Below are positions 32,164 to 39,433 of a stretch of 64,000 bases of DNA, in pieces. The notes under the pieces are model-generated. The model was not told the origin of the DNA. It worked only from the letters and a program-made list of their open reading frames with translations, and did no database searches. Source of the stretch: Aquamicrobium zhengzhouense (lineage in GTDB: Bacteria > Pseudomonadota > Alphaproteobacteria > Rhizobiales > Rhizobiaceae); assembly GCF_016124105.1 (NCBI RefSeq), contig NZ_JADGMQ010000002.1:372001-436000 (forward strand), given 5' to 3'. The stretch's first letter is position 1; the number at the start of each line of letters is the position of its first letter. Both the position numbers and the translations under genes were made by a program.

Positions 32164-32613
32164 TCAGCAGGCGGCGGCGCAGTGGTTCGGCGGGTAGACC
32201 GCCTCGTGCGCGTCGGCCAGATCGGTGAGTTGCTTGGCGAGGGCGCGCAGCGCCTTGGGCGTGTAGGTTGCAGGCACAGTACGCAGCACCACAGAGTCAG
32301 CCTTGACTTCGGTGATGACGAAATGGCCGTAGTTGCCGCGTTTGATCTCACGCTCAATGCGCTCGACGATGAACGGATTGGTGGGCTGCTCGGGCGGCGC
32401 GCAGGGCTGCTTGGCAACATCATCGTCGTGCCACTGGTCGATCAGTTCCATGAGTTCGACGACATGTTGGGGTGATGTGATTTCATCGAGGTTATTGAGC
32501 TTTCGATTAAGCAACCAGTCGCCCAGATCTCTGAGATGACGGTAACCTGTGAGGTCTTTTCTGCGGACGTAAGGTCGAACAGCATCAACCAGTTTCTGTT
32601 TCCAGTCTTCCAT
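32164..32613 (-). CDS. Hypothetical protein, possible regulator
   Basis: A 149-residue protein. The first half is helical and basic (WKQKLVDAVRPYVRRKDLTG), the second beta-rich (GNYGHFVITEVKADSVVLRT) with a helix (TPKALRALAKQLTDLADAHE) and ends with Cys residues (NHCAAAC). No family is recognised. It is the first gene after operator O12 and lies between the two iteron-like repeat pairs, so it could act on them. Confidence 0.55.
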   Translation of the reverse strand: MEDWKQKLVDAVRPYVRRKDLTGYRHLRDLGDWLLNRKLNNLDEITSPQHVVELMELIDQWHDDDVAKQPCAPPEQPTNPFIVERIEREIKRGNYGHFVITEVKADSVVLRTVPATYTPKALRALAKQLTDLADAHEAVYPPNHCAAAC

Positions 32614-32645
32614 GATTCGTCTCCAACTCAGGGTGTCCCTAAGTG

Positions 32646-32668
32646 TTAATCAACATTCGGTTGACTGA
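32646..32668. promoter_or_regulatory. Operator O12
   Basis: TCAAC-ATTCG-GTTGA (32650-32664), perfect arms. TTGATT on the minus strand and TTGACT on the plus strand could each serve as -35 boxes, but neither has a strong -10. It marks the start of the leftward middle operon. Confidence 0.7.
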
Positions 32669-32903
32669 CAATGACAAACTGGAACAGGACTTGAATATAG
32701 TTTCGGGTTGTTGTCAGATGATCTTGTGCTCGCACAACCGAAAGGCGGTGATCCTGCATCTGGGTAAGCCCTCTGGTCTTCGTGACGGAGGGCTTATTCT
32801 GTGGCGGGGCTGGCGAATACTCTCGCGCAGGGGACTGGACAGCTTGCCGAAGCACCGGGGAACTGGACAGCTTGCCGAAGCACCGGGGAACTGGACAGCT
32901 TTT
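32669..32903. repeat. Non-coding gap with hairpin and 28-bp ACTGGACA repeats
   Basis: The gap holds a hairpin (AAGCCCTC near 32766 with GAGGGCTT near 32783) and three ACTGGACAGCT copies at 32834, 32862 and 32890 with a 28-base period. The repeat unit continues TTGCCGAAGCACCGGGG. I see no gene. The same ACTGGACA motif reappears at 33691, on the other side of the HNH gene. Confidence 0.7.
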
Positions 32904-33677
32904 TCAAGCGGCCAATCGGAGGATGGTCTCCCAAAGACTGACCGGCTCAGAAATTTCAATCTCGGCGGGACTGACCGCTCCGAAAATTTCAATATCCGGG
33001 CCCCATCCACAGTAGACCAACGGGAGCGGCGCATCGCGTTCAATGCACCAGATCACATACTCGTCGTGGGTGAGTGCGAGCTTCTGGGTGTTGTGGGGTC
33101 CGCAGAGCCACTGGACGTTGCGAAGTTCGTGTGTGCCATCCCGAGAGATAGGGATGATGTGATCGAGGTGGAGGTTGTCGGTCGTGCCGCAATACGCGCA
33201 CCCATGTTTGCGCTGCGCAGCGAGAAGTCGCTTCTCATCCGCACTGATAGGCTTCTTTGCGCTTTTACGGGCGAGGTGTTTACGCTCGCGCCGAGCACCA
33301 TCGTAAAATACGGCGAGGTCAGACCGTCTTGCGCGAGCCTCTGCTTTCCTTAGCGTGTAACGTTCAGGGTCAGCGGCCTTGTATCGCATTTTACGTTTGT
33401 GTCGCTCCACCGGATCAAGAGGCGGTCGTTTCTTAGCCATTTCCGAAACATGCTCGCGGTTCCGGTTATACCAGTCTTTCTGCATCTGCTTATGACGTTC
33501 ACGGTTTTTAACTCGCCACTCGTTCCGCATTCTAGCGTGGCATGAGTAACAGTATTTGATGGAAACCAAGCGGTCTGTTGATCCACAGATATTACACGGT
33601 TTACCTAAGTATCGCTTGTGGCCTGCAATGAGAGCATCATCGTAAGGTAGTGTTGCGGGAGGAGATTTTCTTGCCAT
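32904..33677 (-). CDS. HNH endonuclease
   Basis: A 257-residue HNH nuclease. An N-terminal zinc module (PCNICGSTDRLVSIKYCYSC) and a long basic helix-rich middle precede the HNH core near 170-215: CAYCGTTDNLHLDHIIPISR, then ELRNVQWLCGPHNTQK. Its last 20 or so residues (IEIFGAVSPAEIEIS) are encoded by the iteron-like AAATTTCAA repeats. The gene has its own promoter region and stands alone, unlike operon genes around it. Near-identical 20-base repeats lie just beyond both ends, as if it had been inserted. Confidence 0.8.
   Translation of the reverse strand: MARKSPPATLPYDDALIAGHKRYLGKPCNICGSTDRLVSIKYCYSCHARMRNEWRVKNRERHKQMQKDWYNRNREHVSEMAKKRPPLDPVERHKRKMRYKAADPERYTLRKAEARARRSDLAVFYDGARRERKHLARKSAKKPISADEKRLLAAQRKHGCAYCGTTDNLHLDHIIPISRDGTHELRNVQWLCGPHNTQKLALTHDEYVIWCIERDAPLPLVYCGWGPDIEIFGAVSPAEIEISEPVSLWETILRLAA
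32938..32993. repeat. CTGACCG-N6-AAATTTCAA repeats, right pair
   Basis: Two copies at 32938-32959 and 32971-32992, same strand as the left pair and the same 6-base spacing. They lie inside the 3' end of the HNH frame, so that coding end was probably captured from the repeat. Confidence 0.65.
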
Positions 33678-33928
33678 GTCTCACCTGAAAACTGGACAAC
33701 TATTTGAAGTAATAGAAATCCGGCTGAAGAACTCAAGTAAACAAACCGTTGGCTCGATGACTATTTGAAGTAAGCTCGATCTGTACAATTTTGGAAAGTC
33801 AAGTAACGGATCGAGGGTGCTCCCGGCCAGTGGTGTGCCGACCACCTGCCCCGGCCTGATCAGCAGCATGATTCATAGACGACCGGGCGGGTCGTGATAG
33901 CGCTAACATGGCCCCCGCCACCCGCGCC
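33678..33928. repeat. Non-coding gap with 14-bp direct repeats
   Basis: ACTATTTGAAGTAA occurs at 33699-33712 and 33760-33773, and ACTGGACA at 33691-33698. The rest has no supported gene. The repeats probably belong to the HNH gene's insertion site or to replication control. Confidence 0.6.
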
Positions 33929-34118
33929 GCCCCGGCTGGCCCCTGAGGGCAAGAGCGCGCCCCGGCTGGCCCCTGAGGCAAGAGCGCGCCCCCGGCTGGC
34001 CCCTGAGGGCATGAGCGCGCCCCGGCTGGCCCCTTAGGGCAAGAGCGCGCCCCCGGCTGGCCTTAGATCACGCGACTAGCGCCGCCCCGGCTGGCCTTAG
34101 ATCACGCGACTAGCGCCG
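33929..34118. repeat. GC-rich tandem repeats
   Basis: Four near-identical 29-31-base units containing CCCCGGCTGGCCCC then GGGCAAGAGCGCG, followed by two 34-base units in which the second part is TTAGATCACGCGACTAGCGC. Small indels between units point to slippage. No open frame is supported. Confidence 0.8.
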
Positions 34119-34132
34119 CGCGACGTAAACGC

Positions 34133-34156
34133 AAAAAGCCCCGCGCTAGGCGGGGC
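34133..34156 (-). terminator. Rho-independent terminator after the HerA-like gene
   Basis: On the minus strand a 7-bp stem GCCCCGC / GCGGGGC is followed by TTTTT. It ends the leftward anti-restriction operon. Confidence 0.8.
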
Positions 34157-34190
34157 GGATAGGTCGCAAGAGGGGAAGCGGCGGCGGGGC

Positions 34191-35336
34191 TTAACCCGCG
34201 CCTAGCCAATAGCCAAGGGCAAGCAATGCCGCGCCCGCAATGCCTAGAAAGGCATAGCCCGCCGAGTCCATGTTATCGGCAATCTGAGGGGCGGCGGACG
34301 GCGGCGGGGCGCGCTTATGGGCGCGCATGGCTTGCCGGATCACTGGCGGCGGGCTGGCGGGCTTGGCGGGTTGCTCAGGCGGCGGGGCGCGCATGGCCTC
34401 AGGCAACGCGGGGCGGATCATGCGGGGCGCGGTTGCGTTGCCGCTCGAGTCCAGCGTCGAGAAAAGGCAATTCCCAACGCCATGGGCGCGGGCGTGCTCA
34501 ATACGAGTCGCGCATTGCGCCCGGATCACGGCGGGCAAGTCATCGGGCGATTGACTGGCAAAAACAAGCGCGACTCCCTTTGACCGGATCAGGCGCGCGG
34601 TTGCCTCAATAGACCTGAGCAAGGCGGGGCTGGCCTCATGGAAAAGGCAATGTGACTCGTCAATAACAAGCGCTAGGCGGGGCTTGTCTAAATCGCCCGT
34701 TTCAGGAAAGCGCGTTGCCAGCTCTCGCAATAGCCAAAGCATGAAAGCCCCGTAAAGGCGGGGGCTATGGTAAAGCGCGCTTGCGTCAATAATTGAGACA
34801 AGCCCCGAGTCCATGGCGGCGGCAATGTCAAAAGCGGGCGCGCCGAAAATCCCGGCTTGCCCGCCCTTTTCGATCCTGAGCAAAGCCCGCTGAATCGTGC
34901 CAATGCTGGCCCTTGTCACATAGCCAATATGCGCGACCATATCGGGCGCGGCGGAAAGGCTTGCTAACAGGTCGCGCAAGTCGCCTAGCGTATCAAGCGG
35001 CGCGGCGGTCTCTTCCGCATAGCTGAAAGCAATTTCAAGCGCGCCCGCTTGCGCCTCAGTCAATTCTAAGGCGCGGCTGATCAGGTCAGCCCCCATGGCC
35101 CATAGGGGAACACAAAGCCCCGCGCCGGGGGCTAGAACTTGCGCGGGGCATGAGTTGCCAAGGGGCGGTAAATCCCCTTTGACATCGGGCGCGATAACGG
35201 GAGTCCCGGCTTGGCTCAATGCCTCAATAAGGCGCATGATTGACACAGTTTTTCCCGTGCCGGTTGGGCCGGTAACAAGCGCGTGCCGATTCATGTAATG
35301 GGCAGGGATTCCCGCCGTGGCGTTTAGCTTAATCAT
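34191..35336 (-). CDS. HerA/DUF853-like ATPase with C-terminal membrane helix
   Basis: A 381-residue P-loop ATPase. Walker A is VTGPTGTGKTVSIMRLIEAL near residues 20-39. Walker B is LALVIDESHCLF near 220, followed by GVALVFASQSPDDLP, the HerA/DUF853 sensor region. After residue 315 comes a Pro-rich linker and a final transmembrane helix (YAFLGIAGAALLALGYWLG). Chromosomal members are about 500 residues without such an anchor. HerA-type motors push DNA or act in defence and anti-defence complexes. Membrane anchoring plus ArdA downstream partners suggests a role at DNA entry, which is inference. Confidence 0.75.
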   Translation of the reverse strand: MIKLNATAGIPAHYMNRHALVTGPTGTGKTVSIMRLIEALSQAGTPVIAPDVKGDLPPLGNSCPAQVLAPGAGLCVPLWAMGADLISRALELTEAQAGALEIAFSYAEETAAPLDTLGDLRDLLASLSAAPDMVAHIGYVTRASIGTIQRALLRIEKGGQAGIFGAPAFDIAAAMDSGLVSIIDASALYHSPRLYGAFMLWLLRELATRFPETGDLDKPRLALVIDESHCLFHEASPALLRSIEATARLIRSKGVALVFASQSPDDLPAVIRAQCATRIEHARAHGVGNCLFSTLDSSGNATAPRMIRPALPEAMRAPPPEQPAKPASPPPVIRQAMRAHKRAPPPSAAPQIADNMDSAGYAFLGIAGAALLALGYWLGAG

Positions 35337-35569
35337 GCAAGCAATTCCCGCGCCATGCGCTTTGCATCTGCAAACTTTGCGGTTTCCGTGATCCGTTGCC
35401 CATAGTGGCGAGTCGCAATGTCAACTTGCCAAGTTCCGCGCCGAGTCTTGCTGATATATCCCGCGATATATTGGTTTCCGGGCGCAAGGTGACGCCATAC
35501 AGCATAGGTCGCGCCGCCATTTTCGCGGGGCAGATTGTGCGAAGAAAAGCGCGTTTTCGGATAAGCCAT
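35333..35569 (-). CDS. Small conserved protein, unknown
   Basis: A 78-residue basic, beta-rich protein (YAVWRHLAPGNQYIAGYISK; RGTWQVDIATRHYGQRITET) with a helix KFADAKRMARELLA. It overlaps the HerA-like gene by four bases. The 'W.vd......i.EtakFADAKrmA.eLLA' ending occurs in small plasmid and phage proteins without known role. Confidence 0.6.
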   Translation of the reverse strand: MAYPKTRFSSHNLPRENGGATYAVWRHLAPGNQYIAGYISKTRRGTWQVDIATRHYGQRITETAKFADAKRMARELLA

Positions 35570-35630
35570 TGTCCGACTCCTATTATCTGAGATTAGGAAG
35601 GGCGCGCCCGGAAACGCGCCTAACCAAATT

Positions 35631-35798
35631 TCAGACCGCGCCCGCGATTAGGTTATGCGCGCCGTTTAACAGTTGCTCAGGGGCGGGCTTGCCTTCAGCC
35701 CTGAAAGCCTCAATGCGGGCTTGTATGGCGTTATATGCGGCGGCAAGTTGTGGCGTTACGGTTGCGCCATTCCAAAGTTTTTCGCCGGGGGTAAGCAT
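35631..35798 (-). CDS. 55-residue helical protein
   Basis: A small gene starting MLTPGEKLWNGATVTPQLAA three bases after the stop of the 313-residue gene. It is helical and Ala-rich (YNAIQARIEAFRAEG). No family known. The tight spacing and matching codon style support it. Confidence 0.55.
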   Translation of the reverse strand: MLTPGEKLWNGATVTPQLAAAYNAIQARIEAFRAEGKPAPEQLLNGAHNLIAGAV

Positions 35799-35801
35799 GG
35801 C

Positions 35802-36743
35802 TCAATTCCCCGCGAAAAGGTCAGGAGTCAGCGGGCAACGGTACGCAATGCCCGCAAGGTCAAACTCTGCAAATTCATCCGCATTGTTCAGGATGAGGGA
35901 GTCAGACAGTTCCCCATTGTTCCCAATCCAAGCCCGCGCCGCCTCAGGGTCAGACTCCAGCCAATCGCGCATAAGCTCGACTCGCTTTTCGTTCCGCTTT
36001 TCGTCAAAGCGCGCCCAATCAACCGCCGACTCCCATGCCTGATAATCGGACTCGGATTCCGTGGTCGCGTAATAAATGGCAAGGTCAGAGTCTTCCCAGT
36101 CAAAGCGCTCGACTTCACAAGCCGCAATCAAGAGGGTTTCGAGTTGATTGTGATCCCAGTCGGCAAGCGCTCCCCAATCCCGCCAGTCGGAACGATAGCC
36201 GGAAATAAACCCGTCGCGGCTTGAATGGCGTTCCTTGGCAACGCGAGTCAGCGTGTCAAAGGAGTCAGCCTTCACAATGGCCCATAGCTTGCGCACAACG
36301 CTAACCGGGATATTTGCGAAAATTCTGTCTGTGCCGAAATTGTATTCGCGCGGGCTCGACATGTCGGCAAAGGTCAGGCGCAAGCTCGACACAATTTCGC
36401 GCCGCGTTTTATAGCCCTTGGCTTCCCAATCGTAAAACTTCACTTGCTCAGGCGCGCTGATTCCGAGTCCATCCCCGGCCAGTTGCGAAAAGGCGTCAAC
36501 ATATGCGCGCGCCAGTTTGTCATAAGCGGCTGAATAATCCGTCACATCGAAAAGGATAGACGCAAGGTCGCTGGCCTCAATGCGCAACTCTTCCGGCCAG
36601 TTCAGTTCCGAGTCGTCGCCCTCTTCCGTGGCCCGGTACTCGACGAAAGACTCCTCTTGCGAGTCAATCGCGCCCGAATAAAGGGACTCGTAAAAGCCGC
36701 TAAAGGGCAGTTTGATTTCAACGGTTTTCAGATTGCGTGCCAT
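35802..36743 (-). CDS. Large acidic protein, possible anti-restriction factor
   Basis: A 313-residue, very acidic protein (FVEYRATEEGDDSELNWPEE; FDWEDSDLAIYYATTESESD). Acidic surface is the hallmark of DNA-mimic proteins such as ArdA, which is encoded just upstream. No catalytic motif or known family is recognised. The coding strand is unusually dense in GAC-TC / GAG-TC strings. A DNA-mimic role is a hypothesis from charge and position. Confidence 0.6.
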   Translation of the reverse strand: MARNLKTVEIKLPFSGFYESLYSGAIDSQEESFVEYRATEEGDDSELNWPEELRIEASDLASILFDVTDYSAAYDKLARAYVDAFSQLAGDGLGISAPEQVKFYDWEAKGYKTRREIVSSLRLTFADMSSPREYNFGTDRIFANIPVSVVRKLWAIVKADSFDTLTRVAKERHSSRDGFISGYRSDWRDWGALADWDHNQLETLLIAACEVERFDWEDSDLAIYYATTESESDYQAWESAVDWARFDEKRNEKRVELMRDWLESDPEAARAWIGNNGELSDSLILNNADEFAEFDLAGIAYRCPLTPDLFAGN

Positions 36744-36790
36744 GGGTTCAGTTCCTCAGATTAGGGGCCAGAGTCTTTTTAGTTGATTGG
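36744..36790. promoter_or_regulatory. Short gap with half operator
   Basis: GTTGATT occurs at 36782-36788 but the partner arm is absent. I see no promoter here, so the 313-residue gene probably depends on the ArdA promoter. Confidence 0.35.
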
Positions 36791-37450
36791 TTATTGATGA
36801 AAAACCGCAACGCCGTCGCTCAGATCAAGCGCCGTCATTTCGTGGCTCAGGTCGCGGGCATAGGACTCATAATCAAAGTAATTGATGAGAAATTGCGGGG
36901 CTTTCCCGTCTGCACTATGGCAGGCGATTACCTCGTCTGCGGACTCGTCGGCATATTCGCGGAACGAGTCATAAACCCCGCAAAAATTATCAAGCTCAGA
37001 GCGCGCCGAGTCTATGTCGTGCCAGTTGTCGAGCATGGCGCGGGCAAGCTCTTCAGCCTCTTCCCCGTCGCGCCCGGTTGCCTCTTCAACCTCTTCCACA
37101 AACTCGACATAATCCGCGATTGCCTGAAGCCCGCAAAATTCGCCAAAGGAACGCGGCAAGCCTTCCGAGTCGTGAATTGCAAACTCTTCCGCGCTAGGGA
37201 CTTTGCACGCGCCTTTGCAGGTCTCACAAACTGGCACGCGGCCTTGCGCATCAAGCGCGGGCGCGGGTTCGACTCCATCCCCGCCGCAATCGACACAATC
37301 AACAGTCACGTTAGGAAAGCGCGACTTGCGCAACATGGCGTTGACTTGCTCTTGCATGGCGTCAACGTCTGACTCCGCGTCAATCCATGCGCCATGCAAA
37401 ACGCCGTTGTTATAGGATGCAAGGCAGGCGGCATAAAAGCGAATAGCCAT
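36791..37450 (-). CDS. ardA: ArdA-like antirestriction protein with zinc-finger insertion
   Basis: A 219-residue acidic protein. The start RFYAACLASYNNGVLHGAWI matches the ArdA opening, and EEFAIHDSEGLPRSFGEFCG and the acidic C-terminal helices fit the rest. ArdA mimics bent B-DNA and blocks type I restriction enzymes. Between the two parts, residues about 52-83 carry CVDCGGDG and CETCKGACK, a DnaJ-like CxxCxG pair that normal ArdA proteins lack. It is expressed from a promoter-operator cassette just upstream (37507-37550). Confidence 0.75.
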   Translation of the reverse strand: MAIRFYAACLASYNNGVLHGAWIDAESDVDAMQEQVNAMLRKSRFPNVTVDCVDCGGDGVEPAPALDAQGRVPVCETCKGACKVPSAEEFAIHDSEGLPRSFGEFCGLQAIADYVEFVEEVEEATGRDGEEAEELARAMLDNWHDIDSARSELDNFCGVYDSFREYADESADEVIACHSADGKAPQFLINYFDYESYARDLSHEMTALDLSDGVAVFHQ

Positions 37451-37506
37451 TTTCTCAGTTCCTCAGATAGGCGGGGCGGTTGATCCGCTTCCCTTGTGTG
37501 ATTCTG

Positions 37507-37550
37507 ACCTTAGGTTTTTGTCCCTAGCTAGTCAACTGTTTGTTGATTAG
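37507..37550 (-). promoter_or_regulatory. Promoter-operator cassette 1 (O13)
   Basis: Operator CTAG-TCAAC-TGTTT-GTTGA-TTAG (37528-37550) overlaps the minus-strand -35 TTGACT (37530-37535). The -10 TAAGGT (37507-37512) is exactly 17 bases away. This promoter drives ArdA. Confidence 0.8.
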
Positions 37551-38197
37551 GCGGCGCGGCATTGCGGCGCAATCATGCCCGCCGCAAGCTCTTCTGCGAC
37601 TTCCCAAAGGTAGGAGTCAGCGTCGGACTCAATGCCCCAAAGGGAAGCGGTTTCCCCGGTCTCTTCCCCGTCGCGGTCAATGGCAGTGACCACAACGCCG
37701 CACCACGTCCATTCATTGCGGCACCAGTCGCGCAAGCGGTCAAAGTCAGCACGGGCGGCGGCGGCGGCATAGGCCCGCGCGCTAGGGAAGGTTGCCCGGT
37801 GCATGGCGTAAAGGGCCGTTGTGGCTTCCTGAGGGGTTTTCCCGTATGCGGTAAGCTCAGATGTGCCGCCCTGCACATAAGCCCGGAACTTGCGCCGCCC
37901 GCTATGGGCAAAGCGGTCAATGATGAGCTTACCGGGCAGGAAGCCCCAACCGTCGCGGCGCGCAATGCGGCAAGCCTCGGCAAAGTCATAGATCAGAGTC
38001 CGGCCCCGCCCGCGATTTTCGGAAAGGATCAAGCCCCCCGGCCCCTTGTTTTCCGTATAGTCTTCACTCACTGGCCCGTGGCCCTCGTGCTCTTCCCATG
38101 GCGCGCCCATATCGGAGTCTTGCTCAATCGTGACACGGAAACGCTGGCCGCACATTTTGAAAGTTTCGGTTTCGCCAATGTAAAGATTCGGTTTCAT
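37547..38197 (-). CDS. Conserved phage/plasmid protein, possible anti-restriction partner
   Basis: A 216-residue protein (ETETFKMCGQRFRVTIEQDS; WEEHEGHGPVSEDYTENKGP; YDFAEACRIARRDGWGF). The 'PWeehDGHGpVs.w......pGe..l....g.r.fYDfaeA...A.rDGWg' pattern is a known uncharacterised family in phages and plasmids, often near anti-restriction genes. It has its own copy of the promoter-operator cassette. Its stop codon lies within cassette 1's operator. Confidence 0.7.
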   Translation of the reverse strand: MKPNLYIGETETFKMCGQRFRVTIEQDSDMGAPWEEHEGHGPVSEDYTENKGPGGLILSENRGRGRTLIYDFAEACRIARRDGWGFLPGKLIIDRFAHSGRRKFRAYVQGGTSELTAYGKTPQEATTALYAMHRATFPSARAYAAAAARADFDRLRDWCRNEWTWCGVVVTAIDRDGEETGETASLWGIESDADSYLWEVAEELAAGMIAPQCRAA

Positions 38198-38253
38198 AGC
38201 GGATTCCTCAGGGCTGGCGGGGCGGGCTGATCCGCGCCCCTCTTGTGATTCTG

Positions 38254-38297
38254 ACTATGCCGGGTTGTCCCTAGCTAGTCAACTGTTTGTTGATTAG
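38254..38297 (-). promoter_or_regulatory. Promoter-operator cassette 2 (O14)
   Basis: Operator CTAG-TCAAC-TGTTT-GTTGA-TTAG (38275-38297), same as cassette 1. Minus-strand -35 TTGACT (38277-38282), 17 bases, -10 CATAGT (38254-38259). The 40 bases downstream of the -10 are also nearly the same as in cassettes 1 and 3. Confidence 0.8.
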
Positions 38298-38404
38298 TAG
38301 CCAAAGCCAAAGGCCAGAAAAGCAAAGGCGGCGGGGATAGCGAAAACACAAAGGGCGGCGGCAAGGTCACCCAGAAAGGCGCGGATAAGGCCGGGGCGGG
38401 GCAT
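38294..38404 (-). CDS. 36-residue membrane peptide
   Basis: A short frame starting MPRPGLIRAFLGDLAAALCV and continuing as one long hydrophobic helix to FGFGY. Its TAA stop is part of operator O14. It follows the 53-residue gene by three bases, as the other genes in this block do. Likely a small inner-membrane protein. Confidence 0.45.
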   Translation of the reverse strand: MPRPGLIRAFLGDLAAALCVFAIPAAFAFLAFGFGY

Positions 38405-38407
38405 AGC

Positions 38408-38569
38408 TCAGGACTCCTTGTGTTTGGCGATTGCCTGATCAATGCGGGCGTTAAGTTCCGCCTGCTTTTCGATATATGCCGCGCTGATATAAGCCGCGCC
38501 CCGGTGAAAGGTCAGACCAAGGGCTTGCGCCTCTTTCAGTAGGGCCAGCAATTCGGCATTGTTCGGCAT
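38408..38569 (-). CDS. 53-residue helical protein
   Basis: Begins MPNNAELLALLKEAQALGLT and ends in a charged helix (YIEKQAELNARIDQAIAKHK). It sits three bases from both neighbouring genes. No family is recognised. Confidence 0.5.
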   Translation of the reverse strand: MPNNAELLALLKEAQALGLTFHRGAAYISAAYIEKQAELNARIDQAIAKHKES

Positions 38570-38572
38570 AGC

Positions 38573-38755
38573 TCAGGACTCCTTGGCTTTCAGGGCGGCG
38601 CGATATGCGCGCTTGCGGGCGGTTGCGGTTGCCTTGTCATAATGGCGGGCGGATTCAGCGCGGGCGCAAGTGACGCATTTATAATTGGCCTTGTAACGGG
38701 TTGAGCCGTGGCCGTGCTGGCATGGCTTCCCCTCATAGGTCGCGGGCTTGCTCAT
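38573..38755 (-). CDS. Small zinc-finger protein
   Basis: The ATG at 38755 overlaps the upstream stop as ATGA. The 60-residue protein has CQHGHGSTRY and CVTCARAESA, giving a Cys/His zinc site, and a very basic end (YDKATATARKRAYRAALKAK). It resembles the N-terminal zinc module of HNH-type proteins without the nuclease. It may bind DNA or RNA. Confidence 0.6.
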   Translation of the reverse strand: MSKPATYEGKPCQHGHGSTRYKANYKCVTCARAESARHYDKATATARKRAYRAALKAKES

Positions 38756-39042
38756 GCGCTCAGCCGCCCGTTTTCCAAGTTCTGAATAAAGACGTGACGG
38801 CGGACGGTTGAAACCCAATCCATGCCCGCCAGATGAGCGACGAAATCGGCGTTTTCCGCGCGCTTGGCTTTGGCGGCGGCGCGGGCTTCCGCCAGTGTCG
38901 GGAACGTCGAGTCCATCACAATGCGCCCGTCTGACTTAGACACAACGCGGAAGCCCTTATGGGCGGGAATGTCATCAAAGGCGGGGCGGATTGCCGGGGC
39001 GGCGGGCTTGCGGGCGAACATGGCGCGGATGGTGGCGAACAT
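38752..39042 (-). CDS. Hypothetical protein, paralogous start to next gene
   Basis: A 96-residue protein opening MFATIRAMFARKPAAPAIRP. The next gene upstream opens MFATIRPALSLPDAIS, so the two share a start region, probably by local duplication. The rest is mixed alpha/beta (GFRVVSKSDGRIVMDSTFPT; LAEARAAAKAKRAENADFVA). Function unknown. Confidence 0.55.
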   Translation of the reverse strand: MFATIRAMFARKPAAPAIRPAFDDIPAHKGFRVVSKSDGRIVMDSTFPTLAEARAAAKAKRAENADFVAHLAGMDWVSTVRRHVFIQNLENGRLSA

Positions 39043-39054
39043 GGCGGGCTTTCC

Positions 39055-39327
39055 TCAGTGACGGTTGAAACGATATGCGACAAAGCGGGCGGCGTTCATT
39101 GCCGTTACGGTTGCGTCAAAACTAACCGGGCGGCTCATGATCCAATCGTAATGCGCCAGTGCGGCTGCAATGGCTTCAGGGCTGTAAGAGCGACCCAATG
39201 CGCGGCCCATATCGGAAAGGCGGGCGGCGGCGTTATCGGCGCGGGCGGCTTTGATTGCCTGAATGTTATTGCCGCAAGCGCTGATTGCGTCGGGCAGGCT
39301 CAGGGCGGGGCGGATGGTGGCGAACAT
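39055..39327 (-). CDS. Hypothetical protein
   Basis: A 90-residue helical protein (AIKAARADNAAARLSDMGRA; PEAIAAALAHYDWIMSRP). First gene of the block, read from cassette 3. The GEN-like 'F.tIr' start and AAGCCCGCC leader match the gene downstream. No family known. Confidence 0.55.
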   Translation of the reverse strand: MFATIRPALSLPDAISACGNNIQAIKAARADNAAARLSDMGRALGRSYSPEAIAAALAHYDWIMSRPVSFDATVTAMNAARFVAYRFNRH

Positions 39328-39384
39328 GGCGGGCTTTCCTCAGATAGGCGGGCGGCTTGATTGCCTTCCCCTGTTGTGATTCTG

Positions 39385-39428
39385 ACTATGCCGGGTTGTC
39401 CCTAGCTAGTCAACCGATTGTTGATTAG
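39385..39428 (-). promoter_or_regulatory. Promoter-operator cassette 3 (O15)
   Basis: Operator CTAG-TCAAC-CGATT-GTTGA-TTAG (39406-39428). Minus-strand -35 TTGACT (39408-39413), 17 bases, -10 CATAGT (39385-39390). Third copy of the roughly 90-base regulatory unit. Confidence 0.8.
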
Positions 39429-39433
39429 GCAAA

